Below are positions 52,633 to 64,000 of a stretch of 64,000 bases of DNA, piece by piece (the stretch's first letter is position 1; each line of letters begins with the position of its first letter). Position numbers and translations under genes: made by a program. Source of the DNA: Dermanyssus gallinae (taxonomy: Eukaryota; Arthropoda; Arachnida; Mesostigmata; Dermanyssidae); contig QVRM01007006.1 in NCBI GenBank assembly GCA_003439945.1, positions 347,501-411,500 of the forward strand, given 5' to 3'. The notes under the pieces are model-generated. The model saw only the letters and a program-made list of their open reading frames with translations. It was not told where the DNA came from and made no database searches.

Positions 52633-55258
52633 TGTGTCTGCTAAATGTGGTCTTTCTCATTTATGAAATTATAGTGATGATTGTAACGATACAAATCATC
52701 ATCATCATCATCATTAGCATCATGACAATAATAATAATAATGATTTTTATTATTATTTTGATTACTATCACCCCTCTGCACTTGCCGCCACCTGAGTTCT
52801 TGTTGTTGCTATCTTTTCCGTTGTCTTTTTTTCCGGCGTTTGTGTTCACGCTATCATCATCATTGTTATCGTATGAGTGCGTTGTTATCGTCACCATCAA
52901 CATCATCAACAACATCAACAAGCACCACGTGCTGCCTAAACATTAGCGAACGAACATTAACAGAAGCGAATAGCGCGTTCACAGTTTCCCGTTGTTGTTG
53001 TTGCTGTTGCTGTTGCTGCTGTTGTTGTCACTGATGTGATTGTTTTGTGGCTAGCCGCCGTTTCTGTGAAGAAGATTAGCGTTGTTGCTATTGTTGGTGT
53101 TAGCGGCGTTGTTGTTGTTGGGGTTGTCGTCGTTGTCAATGTTGTCGTCGTTGTTGTTGTCATTGTCGTCGTCAGTCTGCTGTTGATCTTGCTGTTGGCG
53201 TTTTTGTTGTTTGTTCCTGCTGCTGCTGCTGCAGCTGCTGCTGCTGATGTCTATTATCAAGCTTAGTCGTCATCATTTAGTCAATTTCCAGTAGTCTTAA
53301 GTAGGCTTCGGTTGAATCAAGTCGTTTGCTGACATTCTGCTGCTTCTGTTGTTACCGCTGCTGCTGCTGCTGCCGACGCTGCAGTTGCTGCTGCCGACGC
53401 TGCTGATTTCTGACGTCGTGTCGTTGTCGTCGCCGTCGTCATCATGGTGCTCTCCTGCTGCTGCTGTTGCTGTTGCTGCTTTGGCTGGGCGGTTTGTTTC
53501 GTTGGTCTTCGACACAGCAATGTTGTACTTTTGGCCATGCCGAGGCGCTTGATCGTATTTTCGTCTCGACCGGCGTCTTGTTGTTGTTGTTGTTGTTGTT
53601 GCTGTTGTGTTGCCACTTCTGCTGCTGCTGCTGCGGTTGCCCCTGTTGTTGTTGTTGCCCCCGTTGTTGTTGCTGCTGTTGCCCCTGTTGTTGTTGTTGT
53701 TGCTGCTGCTGCAGCCGCCAATGTTCTGCACTTTTCTGCCCGTTCCCTGGCGGTTCGCCGGCTATGGCATCGTTTAATAAGACGAAGGCCAAGAAAATGA
53801 AAGAGAACCAGCAGCAGATGATGACGACGACGACGACGACGACGACGAAGATGATGAAGGATATGAAAGAGTCGAAGAAGATGAAGACCAAATAACAGAA
53901 GAAGAAGAAGAAGAAGAAGAAAACGACGACGTCGACGACGAAGAGCGACAACGAACGAAATGTTGTTCTCGTTGTAATTATTTTCCGCATGCTGCTTTTT
54001 GCCTCCGTTTGAGCGTCTAGTGAGTGGGGAGGGGAGGGGCAACCGAAGACCAGCGAAGACTGTCGAAGGCGATGACCAAAAGAATGATGACGACGACGAC
54101 GACAACGATGAAGTCTTTCCTCTCACTCCTCTCACTCTCTTTTGCTCCCTCTCGAAGACGACAACGGCACGTCGCTTCGTCGGCGCACCACAACAACAAC
54201 AGTAACAAGTTGGACTGGAGAGGCAACAACGAAGTAAAACAGAGGAGTGTGTGGGGGTGGGGGGGGGGGGACGAATGAGAGAGACAGATGAGAGGGAAGA
54301 TGAGAGAAGGGGGTGAGGGGGACAGGAGGGCAATACGGTGTAAGAATGGTGCACCAGCTAACTGGAGGCCGGTGCAGGGTGCTGCGCGCATTTTGACGCA
54401 CTAGACGACCGAAGTATTTCACTACGTACACGCTACCTACCGCCATGTGCGATGGACGCACGGCGATGACGACAATGATTAGAACACTAACGACTGTGAC
54501 AACAGCAGCAGCAACATCAGCAGCAGCAACAGAGACAACAATAACAACAACTGCAACAGAGACAACAACAATTGCAACAGAGACGACAACAACAAAGGAA
54601 ACAAGCATGTCAGTTACAGCCAACCAGCTAGAAAGTGGTGGTGTCGTCTGTGACCCGGCGACAACGATGGGCAGCCGCCGGAAAGCCGACAGCAACAACA
54701 TAAAACAAATTATAATAACAACATCAACAACAATACCAACAACACCAATATATTGACAACGACAGCAACAACAACAACAACAACAACAACAATAATGCAA
54801 CAACAAACAGAACAGCAATCTAATAATAAAAACAACAGTAACAACAGCAATACTATATGGATAGAGAGAGCGAGAGATAGGTAGAGAAAGCATCTCGCAT
54901 CCAACGAACAAGTGTCGTTCATTGGCCGTACCGATGTGTTCTGTTGTTCGGTAGTGCCGGCAAGCCTGCTTCTGCTTGAGCTGATGCTGCTGATTCGACG
55001 ACTGTTAACATTGCTGTGTTGTTGTACGACGTGCTGGTCCACCGGTGCGGCTTCTGTTGGTGCTTCAGTTGGTGCGCTTCAATCGCTCGCGTTCGTCTCG
55101 GATGAGAGCGGGAACAAGTGTTGAGGAGCCCACCACCACCACCACCAGTGGCAATGGCGGGCCGATGGTACTTGGCCCCATCAAGAGAGAGAGAGAGACG
55201 GTTTCACCTTTTCTGTGTTTCTCTGTCTGCCCCTCTCTCTATCGTTCAGCCCCCCCCC

Positions 55259-55445
55259 TCTCTCTCTCGTTGCCCCCTTCCCCATCTCGTTGCCCCTCTT
55301 CCCCATCTCGTTGTCCCCTCCCCCATCTCGTTGCCCCCCTTTCACTGCTGCTTTCTCGTTGCCCCCCTCTCTCTCTCTCTCTCCCTGTTGCTTCTTCGTA
55401 CCCCCTCCCCCCTGTTGCTTCTTCGCACCCCCTCCCCCCCCGCTC
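55259..55445. repeat. Pyrimidine-rich minisatellite
   Basis: Several units TCTCGTTGCCCCNTNCCCCA of about 20 bp (55267-55350) are followed by two copies of about 28 bp beginning TGTTGCTTCTTCG and ending in a C-run. Nearly all purines are on the other strand. Confidence 0.8.
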
Positions 55446-55867
55446 TAGCAGTTTCTCTCTTTCTCTCTCTCTCATGTTGCGGTGATCGCCCCTCGGTGCA
55501 GCCCTCGTCAGAGCATGAGTACTACCTCTACTACTACTACTACAACTTCTGCTGCTACTACGATGACGACGACAAGCAACGACGTCTATTATTCGGCTTC
55601 ATTTTTTGTTCGTCGCGTCGCCGCCGCCGTCGCCGCCACCTTGTGGTGGCTTGTGCACTGTTGTTGCCGAGCGCAGAAAAGTTGGCGACGTGGCGGTCGG
55701 TCACAACGGAGCCGTCCTTCGGTTCGCGTACGTACGCGAGTGCAGACGGACGGACGGACGGATGGATGGACGGACGGACGGACAGACGTATGATGGAAGC
55801 GAACGATGAGTGTGAGGGGCATCGTGCCGATGGAGCGCGTCACTTCGTTGATGATGATGATGATGAA

Positions 55868-56010
55868 AATAACAGCAACAACAACAACATCAGCAACAAC
55901 ATTAGTAACAACTACAGCAACAACAACAACAACAACAACATCAGCAACAACATTAGTAACAACTACAGCAACAACAACAACAACATTCGCAGCAACAACA
56001 ACAACATAAT
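55868..56010. repeat. (CAA)n tract with 51-bp higher-order repeat
   Basis: The segment CATCAGCAACAACATTAGTA starts at 55888 and again at 55939, giving a 51-bp period within the CAA background. Confidence 0.85.
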
Positions 56011-56049
56011 TCTGCTCATACAAGACAACCAATTCTGTCTCGACAGAGT

Positions 56050-56075
56050 CACCATTGTTAGGCCATTAGGGCAGC
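56050..56075. repeat. 26-bp exact direct repeat, copy 1
   Basis: CACCATTGTTAGGCCATTAG followed by GGCAGC is identical at 57870-57895, 1820 bp downstream. It is not low-complexity, and the flanks on both sides differ. Its identity is unknown. Confidence 0.8.
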
Positions 56076-57070
56076 AAGCGGCCATCTTCGGTCCGCTATC
56101 CGAATGACGGATGTAGTCGATGAGGTCGTTATTGTTGTTGTTGTTGTTGATGTTTTTGTTGCTGATGTTGTTAGTGTTGTTGTTGTTGTTGCGCTCATCA
56201 ATGGCGACACGCGACTGGCTGTGCCCGATGCCAACGACGACGACGACGACGACGACGACAACAACAACAACAACAACAACAATAAAACTCGGTTCTGCTG
56301 TAGCTTTTAGCTTCTAGTAGCTTTGCCGATGTCGATCAATCGAGCAATATTGTTGCTAACTGATGTTTCTGCCACTGCAGAAGCAACATCAGCTGCCGCT
56401 CCTTCGCCGCTATGATGGGAGGAAGGCTCAGCTGCAGCGAATTCCTCGGAGATCGCGTCGACGCTATCTGGTTACAGCCACCGGTAGTCTGTCCATAGTG
56501 GTGGTCGTTGTTGCTGTTGTTATCGTTGTTGTTGTTGCTGTTGTTGTTGTTGCTGTTGTTATTGTTGTTGTTGTTGCTGTCATTGCCCCGTGTTGCTTTT
56601 GTGGGTTGTACTGTGGCCTCTGTGGTTGTTGTTGTTGATGTTGTTGGTTTTGCGTCAGTTATCATCTTGCATCTTCTGTTTTTGTTGCGTCAGTTATCAT
56701 TGTATCTTCTGCTGCTGTTGATGTTGTTGTTGTTGTCGTTATCCTCGTTACTATTGCCGTGCTGTGCTCGGTGAGCAGGGAGACTGAAGAAGGACAACCA
56801 CGAAACGAAACGAAGAAAAACAGTGACTGTGACGAAACTCTCCTGATGAATGAAACAGACTAGCGTTATAGAACGCCAATCGTAGTGAGAGAGAGAAAGC
56901 TAGGCAGGCCGAGGCAGGCGATGCAAACAGAGGGAGCAGCCATAGAGCGCGCCTTGAAACGGCACGCATCGTAAAATGTGCACCTGCTGTTCAGCACCCT
57001 CGCTCACCAACTAAACGCAACGGCAAAAAAGCGGCCATCTAAACGTTCAACACTGTACACACGTATACAC

Positions 57071-57073
<3 letters not shown>

Positions 57074-57114
<41 letters not shown>

Positions 57115-57149
57115 GTGGTATATAAATATATATATATATATATATATTT
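57074..57149. repeat. (TA)n palindromic tract
   Basis: Two TA runs separated by TTATGTGGTATATAAA. CCACATA on the left and TATGTGG in the middle are complementary, so the first run is the centre of an inverted repeat. Confidence 0.85.
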
Positions 57150-57869
57150 ACACGTACAGCTATCAGCATCGATTGATACGTTGATGGAGGTTGTTGCAGT
57201 GGTGCCGTTTGCAGGTGCGTTTCTGAAACTGCTCATGTTGGCATTGTTGACCTACGTGGCCCGGCTGCGGGTTCCAAACACTTGGGGCGGCACTTTTGCG
57301 AGCACGATACGGTTCGCACTTTGTTCGGTCGCCTTTGTTTTGTTTTATCTTTCCATGCCCCCCATTCCACCATCCAGCGTCCATTCCCCATATATCTATA
57401 TATTATACGTGTACGGGGGTCTTCTCACCCGTGTCTTATGCCTTTAAACGTAGAGCTAGAGACGAGAGTTGAGTCGAGGACGATGAAAACGACGACGACA
57501 ACAACGACGACGACGACGTTGAAGTTGCCCTTATTGTTGTTGCTGTTGTTTTTGGAAGGACAGAAATCGTCAAGAAAAGATGTGCCTACAGCTGCTTCTG
57601 CTGTTGATGCCGTTGGTGGCCGTTTCTCACCTAGCCACCGAAGTCGACAATGAGGGCATCGGTCGTAATAGTAGTAGTAGTAGTAGTAGTAGTTTTAGCA
57701 GTATTTTTTTTTTAAATAGGAGTCGTCGTCGTACTTGTAGTCGCGGTAGCAGTAGCAACAGCAGCAGCAGAAGAAAACCAAGAAAATAAAACCACGAAAA
57801 GAGAAGGAACGCTGAGAGACGTTTTATTGCCGCCTCGTTAGCGCGAGTGACAGACACTCGCCGCTCTGC

Positions 57870-57895
57870 CACCATTGTTAGGCCATTAGGGCAGC
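57870..57895. repeat. 26-bp exact direct repeat, copy 2
   Basis: Same orientation as copy 1. The downstream flank is CGCGGCAGCAGC here and AAGCGGCCATC at copy 1. Confidence 0.8.
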
Positions 57896-58410
57896 CGCGG
57901 CAGCAGCACCACCAGCAGCAGCAACAGCAAGCACCAATAGCTGGGGTGCACACGCAACACGAGAATTACTACTACTACTACTACTACTGCTTCTACTACA
58001 ACTGCATTTAGAGCGTTTTCAACGAAAGTTTCAACGACAAAGTACGCACCACAGCGCGGATATCACCGCCGCCGCCGGCGTCGCGTCGCGTCGATAGTCG
58101 TCGGCCGATAGCTGCTACGATACGATACGATACGTGTGTGTGTTGTTTAATGGTCTCATTACGTAACAGTAAAACGAAGCGTCAGCCGAAGAGCGCGGCA
58201 GGCGAACGAACAACTCCACTCGGAGCCACTATGGAGGCACCAGCGGATAGCGCGCTCTAGCGCGCTAAAATTCGCGACGTCGTGTGAGACAGACGACAGA
58301 AAACCGCTCTCTCTCTCCCCCTCTCTCTGTCTCTGTCTCTCTCTCTCTCTCTGCTCGAATTTATGATGTACGGCGCGTGGCGTCAACGGTGAGCCGGTCA
58401 ACATCGAAGC

Positions 58411-58649
58411 TTATCAATCTGATTTGACGTTGGGAGAGCGTGGTGTTCCTAATTTTTTGTTTGTGAGACCGTTTTCTTTAGACGGCAAATTTATTTAAAT
58501 TCAGTAAGTCCTCATTATTGAATGTGATGATTGTCTGTGGTAAATATGAAATGTTCGTAATTACACTATTCAAGCACTTGTAATCATTCAGGGCATTTTG
58601 CAGAAAAAGCTATCGCCCGTGTCTGCAGCATGTACGTATGCATGTTAAC

Positions 58650-58700
<51 letters not shown>

Positions 58701-59500
58701 ACATCATCCTTACATGCATGTATTTACAACATACACATCTGTGCAGCGCGCGTGATTACGTTCCCATTATATTTTTTGTTTTCCATAATACCTCCTAATA
58801 AAGTGATGCACACATGTACTGTTGTTACCAACTAATTTGTGTCACTAAATGCTCAACCAATATGACCAACGATCATGTATTATACATTATACATGCTGTG
58901 CGCTACATTGAAACTGGCAACATTTAATTATTGCTGACAGGAGTAATAGAGATTTATGGCCTTAGTAATAGCTGTGCAGAAAGCGGTTGCCGTTTCCCTG
59001 CCACGATTCGTGGTGATTTTTTCGTGATGCAGACCTAAATGTGCCATTTGCGGACTGCCATAAAAACAAATTGGTATATTATGAAATAGTGCTTCGGTAA
59101 AAAGTCACAAGTAAGTCCGGTAGCAGCTTGTGTGTTTTTCTACAACGCAAAACGATGCAAGGAGAGTCGTCTTCTCTCACCTATTTCGCGTTTCTGTCGT
59201 CAGTTGACTTTAATTATTGTTACGACGGGGGTGCTGTGGGGGAGCGGCGGGGGGTTGGGGGGTTGCGTGTTAGTCGTGTGTCACATAAATGGTGCGTAAA
59301 TTGATGGAATTGCGCCTCGTATATTTATCCATCTCAAATAAGTGTTGTAAGCCTCGCTTACAACACATACATAGACAAGAGACACCTCGTCGAACTTCTG
59401 TCAACTGCGCAGAAATTAGCGCCCTCAACCATACGTAATTTACCCCATCCCCCCCCCTTCCCGCTCTCTCTTTCTCTCAATTTGTGCTTTTTTTTCTTTC
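58411..59500 (+). other. Low-repeat island in intron 2
   Basis: Largely unique, moderately AT-rich sequence with only one TA tract (about 58650-58692) in a region otherwise crowded with triplets. No coding exon was found. It could contain a regulatory element, but only conservation would show that. Confidence 0.4.
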
Positions 59501-59911
59501 TGGTGTTGCACTGTATTTCGGCGTACAAAAGTCGAAATCCAGCCGTTATACACTGCTAATTTCGGTCGCTTGAGTGGAAGATATGTAGGTAGATGAATCA
59601 TTCATTCCTCACGTGACACGTCGAAAACCACTCGGGCAACCACCATTAACGCCGCCAATGTTGTTGTCTGTCGCGTAGTAATCGCGACGAGACATCGATG
59701 TCATGCCATATATACACGTCCTTATGGCGTCATACCGGCATCGTTGCCTGCGTCGTCCTACCGCCAGTGATGTTGTAAGCCGCCGTCCTACATCACGCAA
59801 GTCCTTAGTGTAACAAGCTGCGGCGGGAAAAGTCTCCTATGTCTGCTTCCGGCAGTTGTGTCGGGCTGTCGTATGTCGTTCATTCAAAGAATCATGGTTA
59901 GCTAGCGAGCT

Positions 59912-60003
59912 TTTGTTGTTGTCGTTGTCGTTGCTGTTGTTGTTGTGTCGTCACTGTTTTTATTGTTAGTGTCGTTTTTGTTGTTGTTGTTGTTGTTGTT
60001 GTT
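59912..60003. repeat. (GTT)n tract
   Basis: GTT/GTC repeats ending in a pure (GTT) run at 59978-60003. Confidence 0.88.
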
Positions 60004-60599
60004 GCTCCACTAGTTGAAGTAGCAGCAACAATAGTACTACTTATAGTAGTAGTAGTAGTAGTACTGTGGCGGCCACAACGACAACAGTACAACAACTGAG
60101 TGCCGATCGTTTGCCCTCTATCTCTGCATGAGCTCGGTTGGTCGGTCGGTCGCTTCGTCGGTCTGTCGGTCGTTACAGAAAATGCAGAAATTGCAAGTGG
60201 CGACTCGCTGCGGCTGCGGCGGCAGCTGCTGCTGCTGCTCTTCATCAACATTAATCGTTGTGTGTCTATCACTGTCGCTTCTGCAGTCCGTCATTGTGGT
60301 AGACGAAGCCGAAGCCACTATAGCCAGCCATCTAGCCAGCGAAGCGACGCCGTCAACCTCCCGCTCGCCCGCCCGCCGGCTGGCTGGCTGTTTGCCGTCT
60401 GTTTGTCCGGCCGTCTTGGTCCAATCTGCCCCCCACACCCCCCCACCCCTAAATTAAGTATCCGTAGCAGACAACGACACTTGGAGAACTGGGGGGAGCG
60501 GGGTTCGCTGTTCACGAGGACTGACGTCGCGCCCATACCACCACCACCGCTAAATCGGCACCGGTGGCGGCACCTGTATCTCTGTCCCTGCACACACAC

Positions 60600-60611
60600 A
60601 TATATATATAA

Positions 60612-60665
<54 letters not shown>

Positions 60666-60683
60666 GTATATATATATATATAT
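60600..60683. repeat. (TA)n tract
   Basis: TA repeats broken twice by AAATG. The second half is followed by CACTGCCCCTGCACGCACAC, which nearly repeats the CCCTGCACACACAC found before the first half, so the unit TA-tract plus CA-rich block is duplicated. Confidence 0.88.
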
Positions 60684-60698
60684 CACTGCCCCTGCACG

Positions 60699-60736
<38 letters not shown>

Positions 60737-60738
<2 letters not shown>

Positions 60739-60750
60739 AGTAGTTCAATA
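60737..60750 (+). repeat. Mariner-terminus-like motif after (TA)n
   Basis: CAAGTAGTTCAATA, preceded by TA in a TA tract, matches the first 14 bases of the mariner at 8060 at 13 positions. No partner terminus or transposase was seen nearby. Confidence 0.4.
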
Positions 60751-60839
60751 GCGACCTTCCCTGTCTTTACGCAATTTTGACAAAAGTAGTCCGAATCACA
60801 GTACGTTACAAGGCCGTCCAAATTAAATATATATATATA

Positions 60840-61569
60840 TATGTATACGTCATCATTTTTTCGAAAACTTAAGCATTTATAATGCAGCTTTGCAAACAGA
60901 CCACGTTCTCAATCTGATATATATAACGGTAAGCGAATAAATTTGAAAAAAATTAGAGTCAGTTACAGCCGGTGTAAAGAACTTTATACATATGTGAGGA
61001 TATGGCGGGCCATGAGGTTGTTCTTGACACTCTGGTCGTACACACGGTCCACCATTAGCGGGTTCGAATAACTCTTGATGTTCGAGTCGCTTGTAGCTTG
61101 GCCACTTTGAATTCTCTGTTGTTTTTGTCGAGATGGCTATCTATATGTGAACGTGTAACGGCTGGCGGCAACCATTAATTACATTAAATGCAGTAACCAA
61201 CAAGAGTTGATTTACTAATGATTACGCCCATTAACTGTTTTAAACCAATCAGCTAATGTAGAACACCTAATAACCAGCAATACTTTTATTTTTTACAGGT
61301 AAGCGTGCGTTGGGCGGATAACTAATATTGGTTAATCGTCGTTCCTGTCGCGAGTGCCTTGAGTCATCGGATACCAGTTCTTGCTGGAAATGGCCAATGT
61401 CGACGACAATGTCAACGCGGACGATGAGAGAAGCCGTCTGGCCGTAAAGCTATGCTACTGATATAATATAAATTATAGAATTATACTCGAAACTATGGAT
61501 TCTACATGGGGCTACACAGTGCTTTCGACGGCCTTCGGTGTTTGTTTCATGCTAATTACTTTCATATAC

Positions 61570-61572
<3 letters not shown>
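60840..61572 (+). other. Low-repeat island in intron 2
   Basis: Mostly unique sequence between TA tracts. No gene or RNA feature was recognised. Confidence 0.35.

Positions 61573-61646
<74 letters not shown>
61573..61646. repeat. (TA)n tract
   Basis: About 74 bp of pure TA, followed by TTTATTTATATATAG. Confidence 0.93.
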
Positions 61647-61650
<4 letters not shown>

Positions 61651-61781
61651 TTATATATAGGACTGCTCGAAGTTACACAGGATATTTGATTTGCTCGGTA
61701 GTTTACAAACGGAACAGCTAGCGACGCTGAATGATTTGACGAGGGTCATGAGGCGAGTTACATGTACTCCTAAATGCAGGA

Positions 61782-61820
<39 letters not shown>

Positions 61821-64000
61821 AAATCCTACAGCATATTCGATTTGATCGGTAGCAAACGGATCTGCAATTGGCTGCGTGTCGCTTTCGGGTGAAATTTGTT
61901 GCGGTACATCTTTTCCTCGTTAGCTGGTAATTGTTGTTGTTGTTGTTGTTGTTGCTGTTTTCATCGTCGTCGTCGTAGTGGCATTGGCAGTAGCTGTAGT
62001 AGCAATCGTATTACTAGTAATAGTAGAGCTTATCGCGCTCATTTCTTCGACCGGCTAGACCGCTTCGTTGGTTTATGGCCTGCTGCCCTCCTCTGTTTAG
62101 CGTTTGGTGCGGCGACGCACAAGTGTGCTAAGGTGATTTGGGAACATCTTCGGGAAGACCTCCGTCGCCCCTCCCCGTCCCCCATCCCTCGCCGTTCCGG
62201 CCAAACAAAGCGGGGGAATAACAGCAAAATAACACGAAAATGGAGACGACAACGACGACGACGACGAGCATGACGAGGATGGCGAGAAGGCAGAAGAAGA
62301 AAAAGAAGAAGAAGAAGAAGAAATAGAAGAAAAAATTAGGGGACGAAAAAGCTTCCGTATTAGTTAGTCGCAGCCGCAGCCGCCACCACTGCCACCGCCC
62401 CGCTGCTGACCCTGTTCTGGTTTCGCCGAATTGGCTGTCGTTGTCGTTCGCGGCGGCCAACTCAAACGACCGCCCGAACGCCGAGAGTGCGCCTGTCTAT
62501 TCGGCCAGACCCGGCGTGTCGCTCCATGGTCCACCCTCCCTACCTCCCTCCCTCGCTAAACTGCCGTGGCCTCCACGGACGACGTTGGCATCATTATCAT
62601 CGTTATCATCATCATCATCAGCCTCAGCCTCAGCATCGTCATCAGCAACCTCAGCTCTAGCACCATCATCATCATCATGATGATTCGGCAGCCAAGCGCC
62701 TTCGTCTGGCCGCCGTCCAGCGAGATGCCCCCATTAACCCTTATGGCTGCTGCAAAAGCAACCGCACCGCCAACACCAGCCAGGCAGCCTGCCTGCTAGC
62801 CGGCCAGCAGTCGTAGAAATAGAGTAAGAGTGGAAGTAACGTGGTGGAACCCACAGATATCACCGGATGCCTGCCTCCAGTGAACCTCGCCTCGTTCATA
62901 CCCCCCCCCATCCCCCCTGTGAGGTCGTTTACTGGTTGTACGCGCCGGAGATTGAGGACTTTGGGGGGCTGTTGGGCTAGGTGGGGTGCTGGCTGGTAGG
63001 GGGGTGGGGGGGGGGGGGGGTTGTAGAGCTGCTGGTCAAACAGCGAGCCGAGGTACTGCTACTGTGGAGATTCCGCTTAGTGGTTGGTGGCATCGCCAGC
63101 AACCGTTATGGTTGTTATTGTTGTTGTTATTCTTTCTGTTGTGGTTGTTGTTGATGTTACTGTTGCTACTAGTGCCCCTTACGGTATGTACGGTGCAGTC
63201 CGCTCGCTTTGAATCGTGTAGTAGTCGTGTTTAGGAATTGGGGTAGTGGCGATTTGGAGGAGAAAGCGAGGCATCTTCAAGACAGTGCAGAGTTTCGTAC
63301 TGCAGCTGGCGCGGCATTGCTCATAGTGTTCGCCGCTTCGGCCGCCGTTCGTCAGTGCTGCTGCTGCTGTAGCTCTTAAACTGAATTGCTTTATGACTGC
63401 TGCTCGTTGCTACTGTTTACGATTCGCTTCCTCACCTTTGTCTATGTCTCCCCCCCCCCCTTTCTCTCTTGGTACCCCCTATCTATCTCTCTATCGGAAC
63501 TGTCATCCCAATTGTACTTGCCGCTCGTTGTTACCGGGACAGCAGCACTGCAATCCGCGCCCCCTGCAACCCCCTACCCACACCCCCCTATTCTCTTTCA
63601 CACCCTGGCAAATTCTTTGCTACTGTGTGCTTTTGTACTTACAGTTAGCGCTTCGTAGGGACTTCGCCAGCAGAAGCAGCATCAGTAGCAATATCAAAGG
63701 CGGCGCTTGCCGGGAAAAGCGGGACAACAACGGGGGGTGGTGGTGGTGGTTGTGGGGTTAGGGGTGGGGGTGGCTTAATCGCCGATGAAACTCACTGATG
63801 TCGACGAATGCCTCCGCCCGGAGTCTCCTGCGTGATCTCTTCCCCCCACCTCCGCCACCCGCCCGCCAAGTGCGGATCAAGGCTCCGAGGGAGATGGGCT
63901 CAATGCCTCAACGCGACGACACATCACCCCACTCCGCCGCGCGCCTTTCACATCTGGCTTTCCGACCTCCAGCCCAGCCCAGCCCACGCTAACCCTTCCG
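61647..64000 (+). other. End of window, still inside intron 2 as read here
   Basis: Contains a TA tract (61788-61818), a GTT run (61929-61955), GAC/GAA runs (62243-62330), an ATC run (62585-62700) and G and C homopolymers near 63000-63020 and 63450-63460. No exon with PBC or homeodomain sequence was recognised before the window ends. Confidence 0.45.

Larger units (their letters stand above)
52331..58410 (+). other. Intron 2 continued
   Basis: GCT/GTT blocks (53340-53400, 53579-53715, 56503-56610), CAA blocks (54498-54840, 55868-56010), GAC and ATG triplet runs (53815-53890), and TA tracts (57074-57149). A 345-codon minus-strand frame (53317-54354) is a translation of these repeats. No known domain was found. 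Confidence 0.5.

Noticed and set aside
53317..54354. 345-codon minus-strand open frame
   Set aside because: A translation of CT, GCT, GTT and GAA runs; low complexity throughout with no family resemblance.
57181..57447. Possible membrane protein frame (MEVVAVVPFAGAFLKLLMLALL)
   Set aside because: The hydrophobic start is not followed by any recognisable family feature, and the frame enters a TA tract.

Overview
The window looks like animal, most likely arthropod, genomic DNA. It has spliced coding exons of a PBX/extradenticle homeobox gene, a dead mariner DNA transposon, LINE and tRNA-derived SINE remnants, and very dense microsatellites. Nothing is prokaryotic in layout: there are no operons, ribosome-binding sites or tightly packed reading frames. 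A chelicerate (mite or tick) is my guess from the overall repeat style; the sequence does not prove it.

Region 1-14.8 kb is intergenic or far-upstream DNA rich in mobile-element debris. It holds a tRNA-Ala-like SINE (about 1.62-1.84 kb), several long inverted repeats (772-816, 3712-3835, 5303-5392), and a 5'-truncated LINE on the minus strand (7.44-8.01 kb) whose 3' UTR recurs at 5.2 kb. It also holds a complete but inactivated mariner (8060-9349) inserted in a (TA)n tract, a second degenerate SINE near 9.9 kb, and a short three-copy repeat at 12.75-12.97 kb. No host gene was recognised here.

Region 14.84-15.33 kb is an abrupt GC/CpG-rich, palindrome-rich block with an AAGATGGCGGC motif. It is the best promoter candidate for the gene downstream. 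From about 15.3 to 17.66 kb there is triplet-repeat-rich DNA that may be 5' UTR or leader introns.

The one confident host gene is a PBC-class TALE homeobox gene (extradenticle/PBX) on the plus strand. Exon 1 is coding from 17667 to 17881 and exon 2 runs from 19466 to 19539. The two join in frame across a 1584-bp intron and encode the start of the PBC-A domain. Intron 2 begins at 19540, and I could not find exon 3 in the remaining 44 kb. That stretch, full of CAA/GTT/GCT triplet tracts, (TA)n tracts, minisatellites and one SINE with clear target-site duplications, is therefore read as one giant intron. The rest of the PBC domain and the homeodomain would lie beyond the window.

I looked for a new multi-gene system and found none. 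The more unusual points are the sharp change in repeat type at the gene's 5' end, the link between (TA)n tracts and mobile elements, the perfect or near-perfect foldbacks, several minisatellites, and an unexplained 26-bp exact repeat at 56.05 and 57.87 kb.
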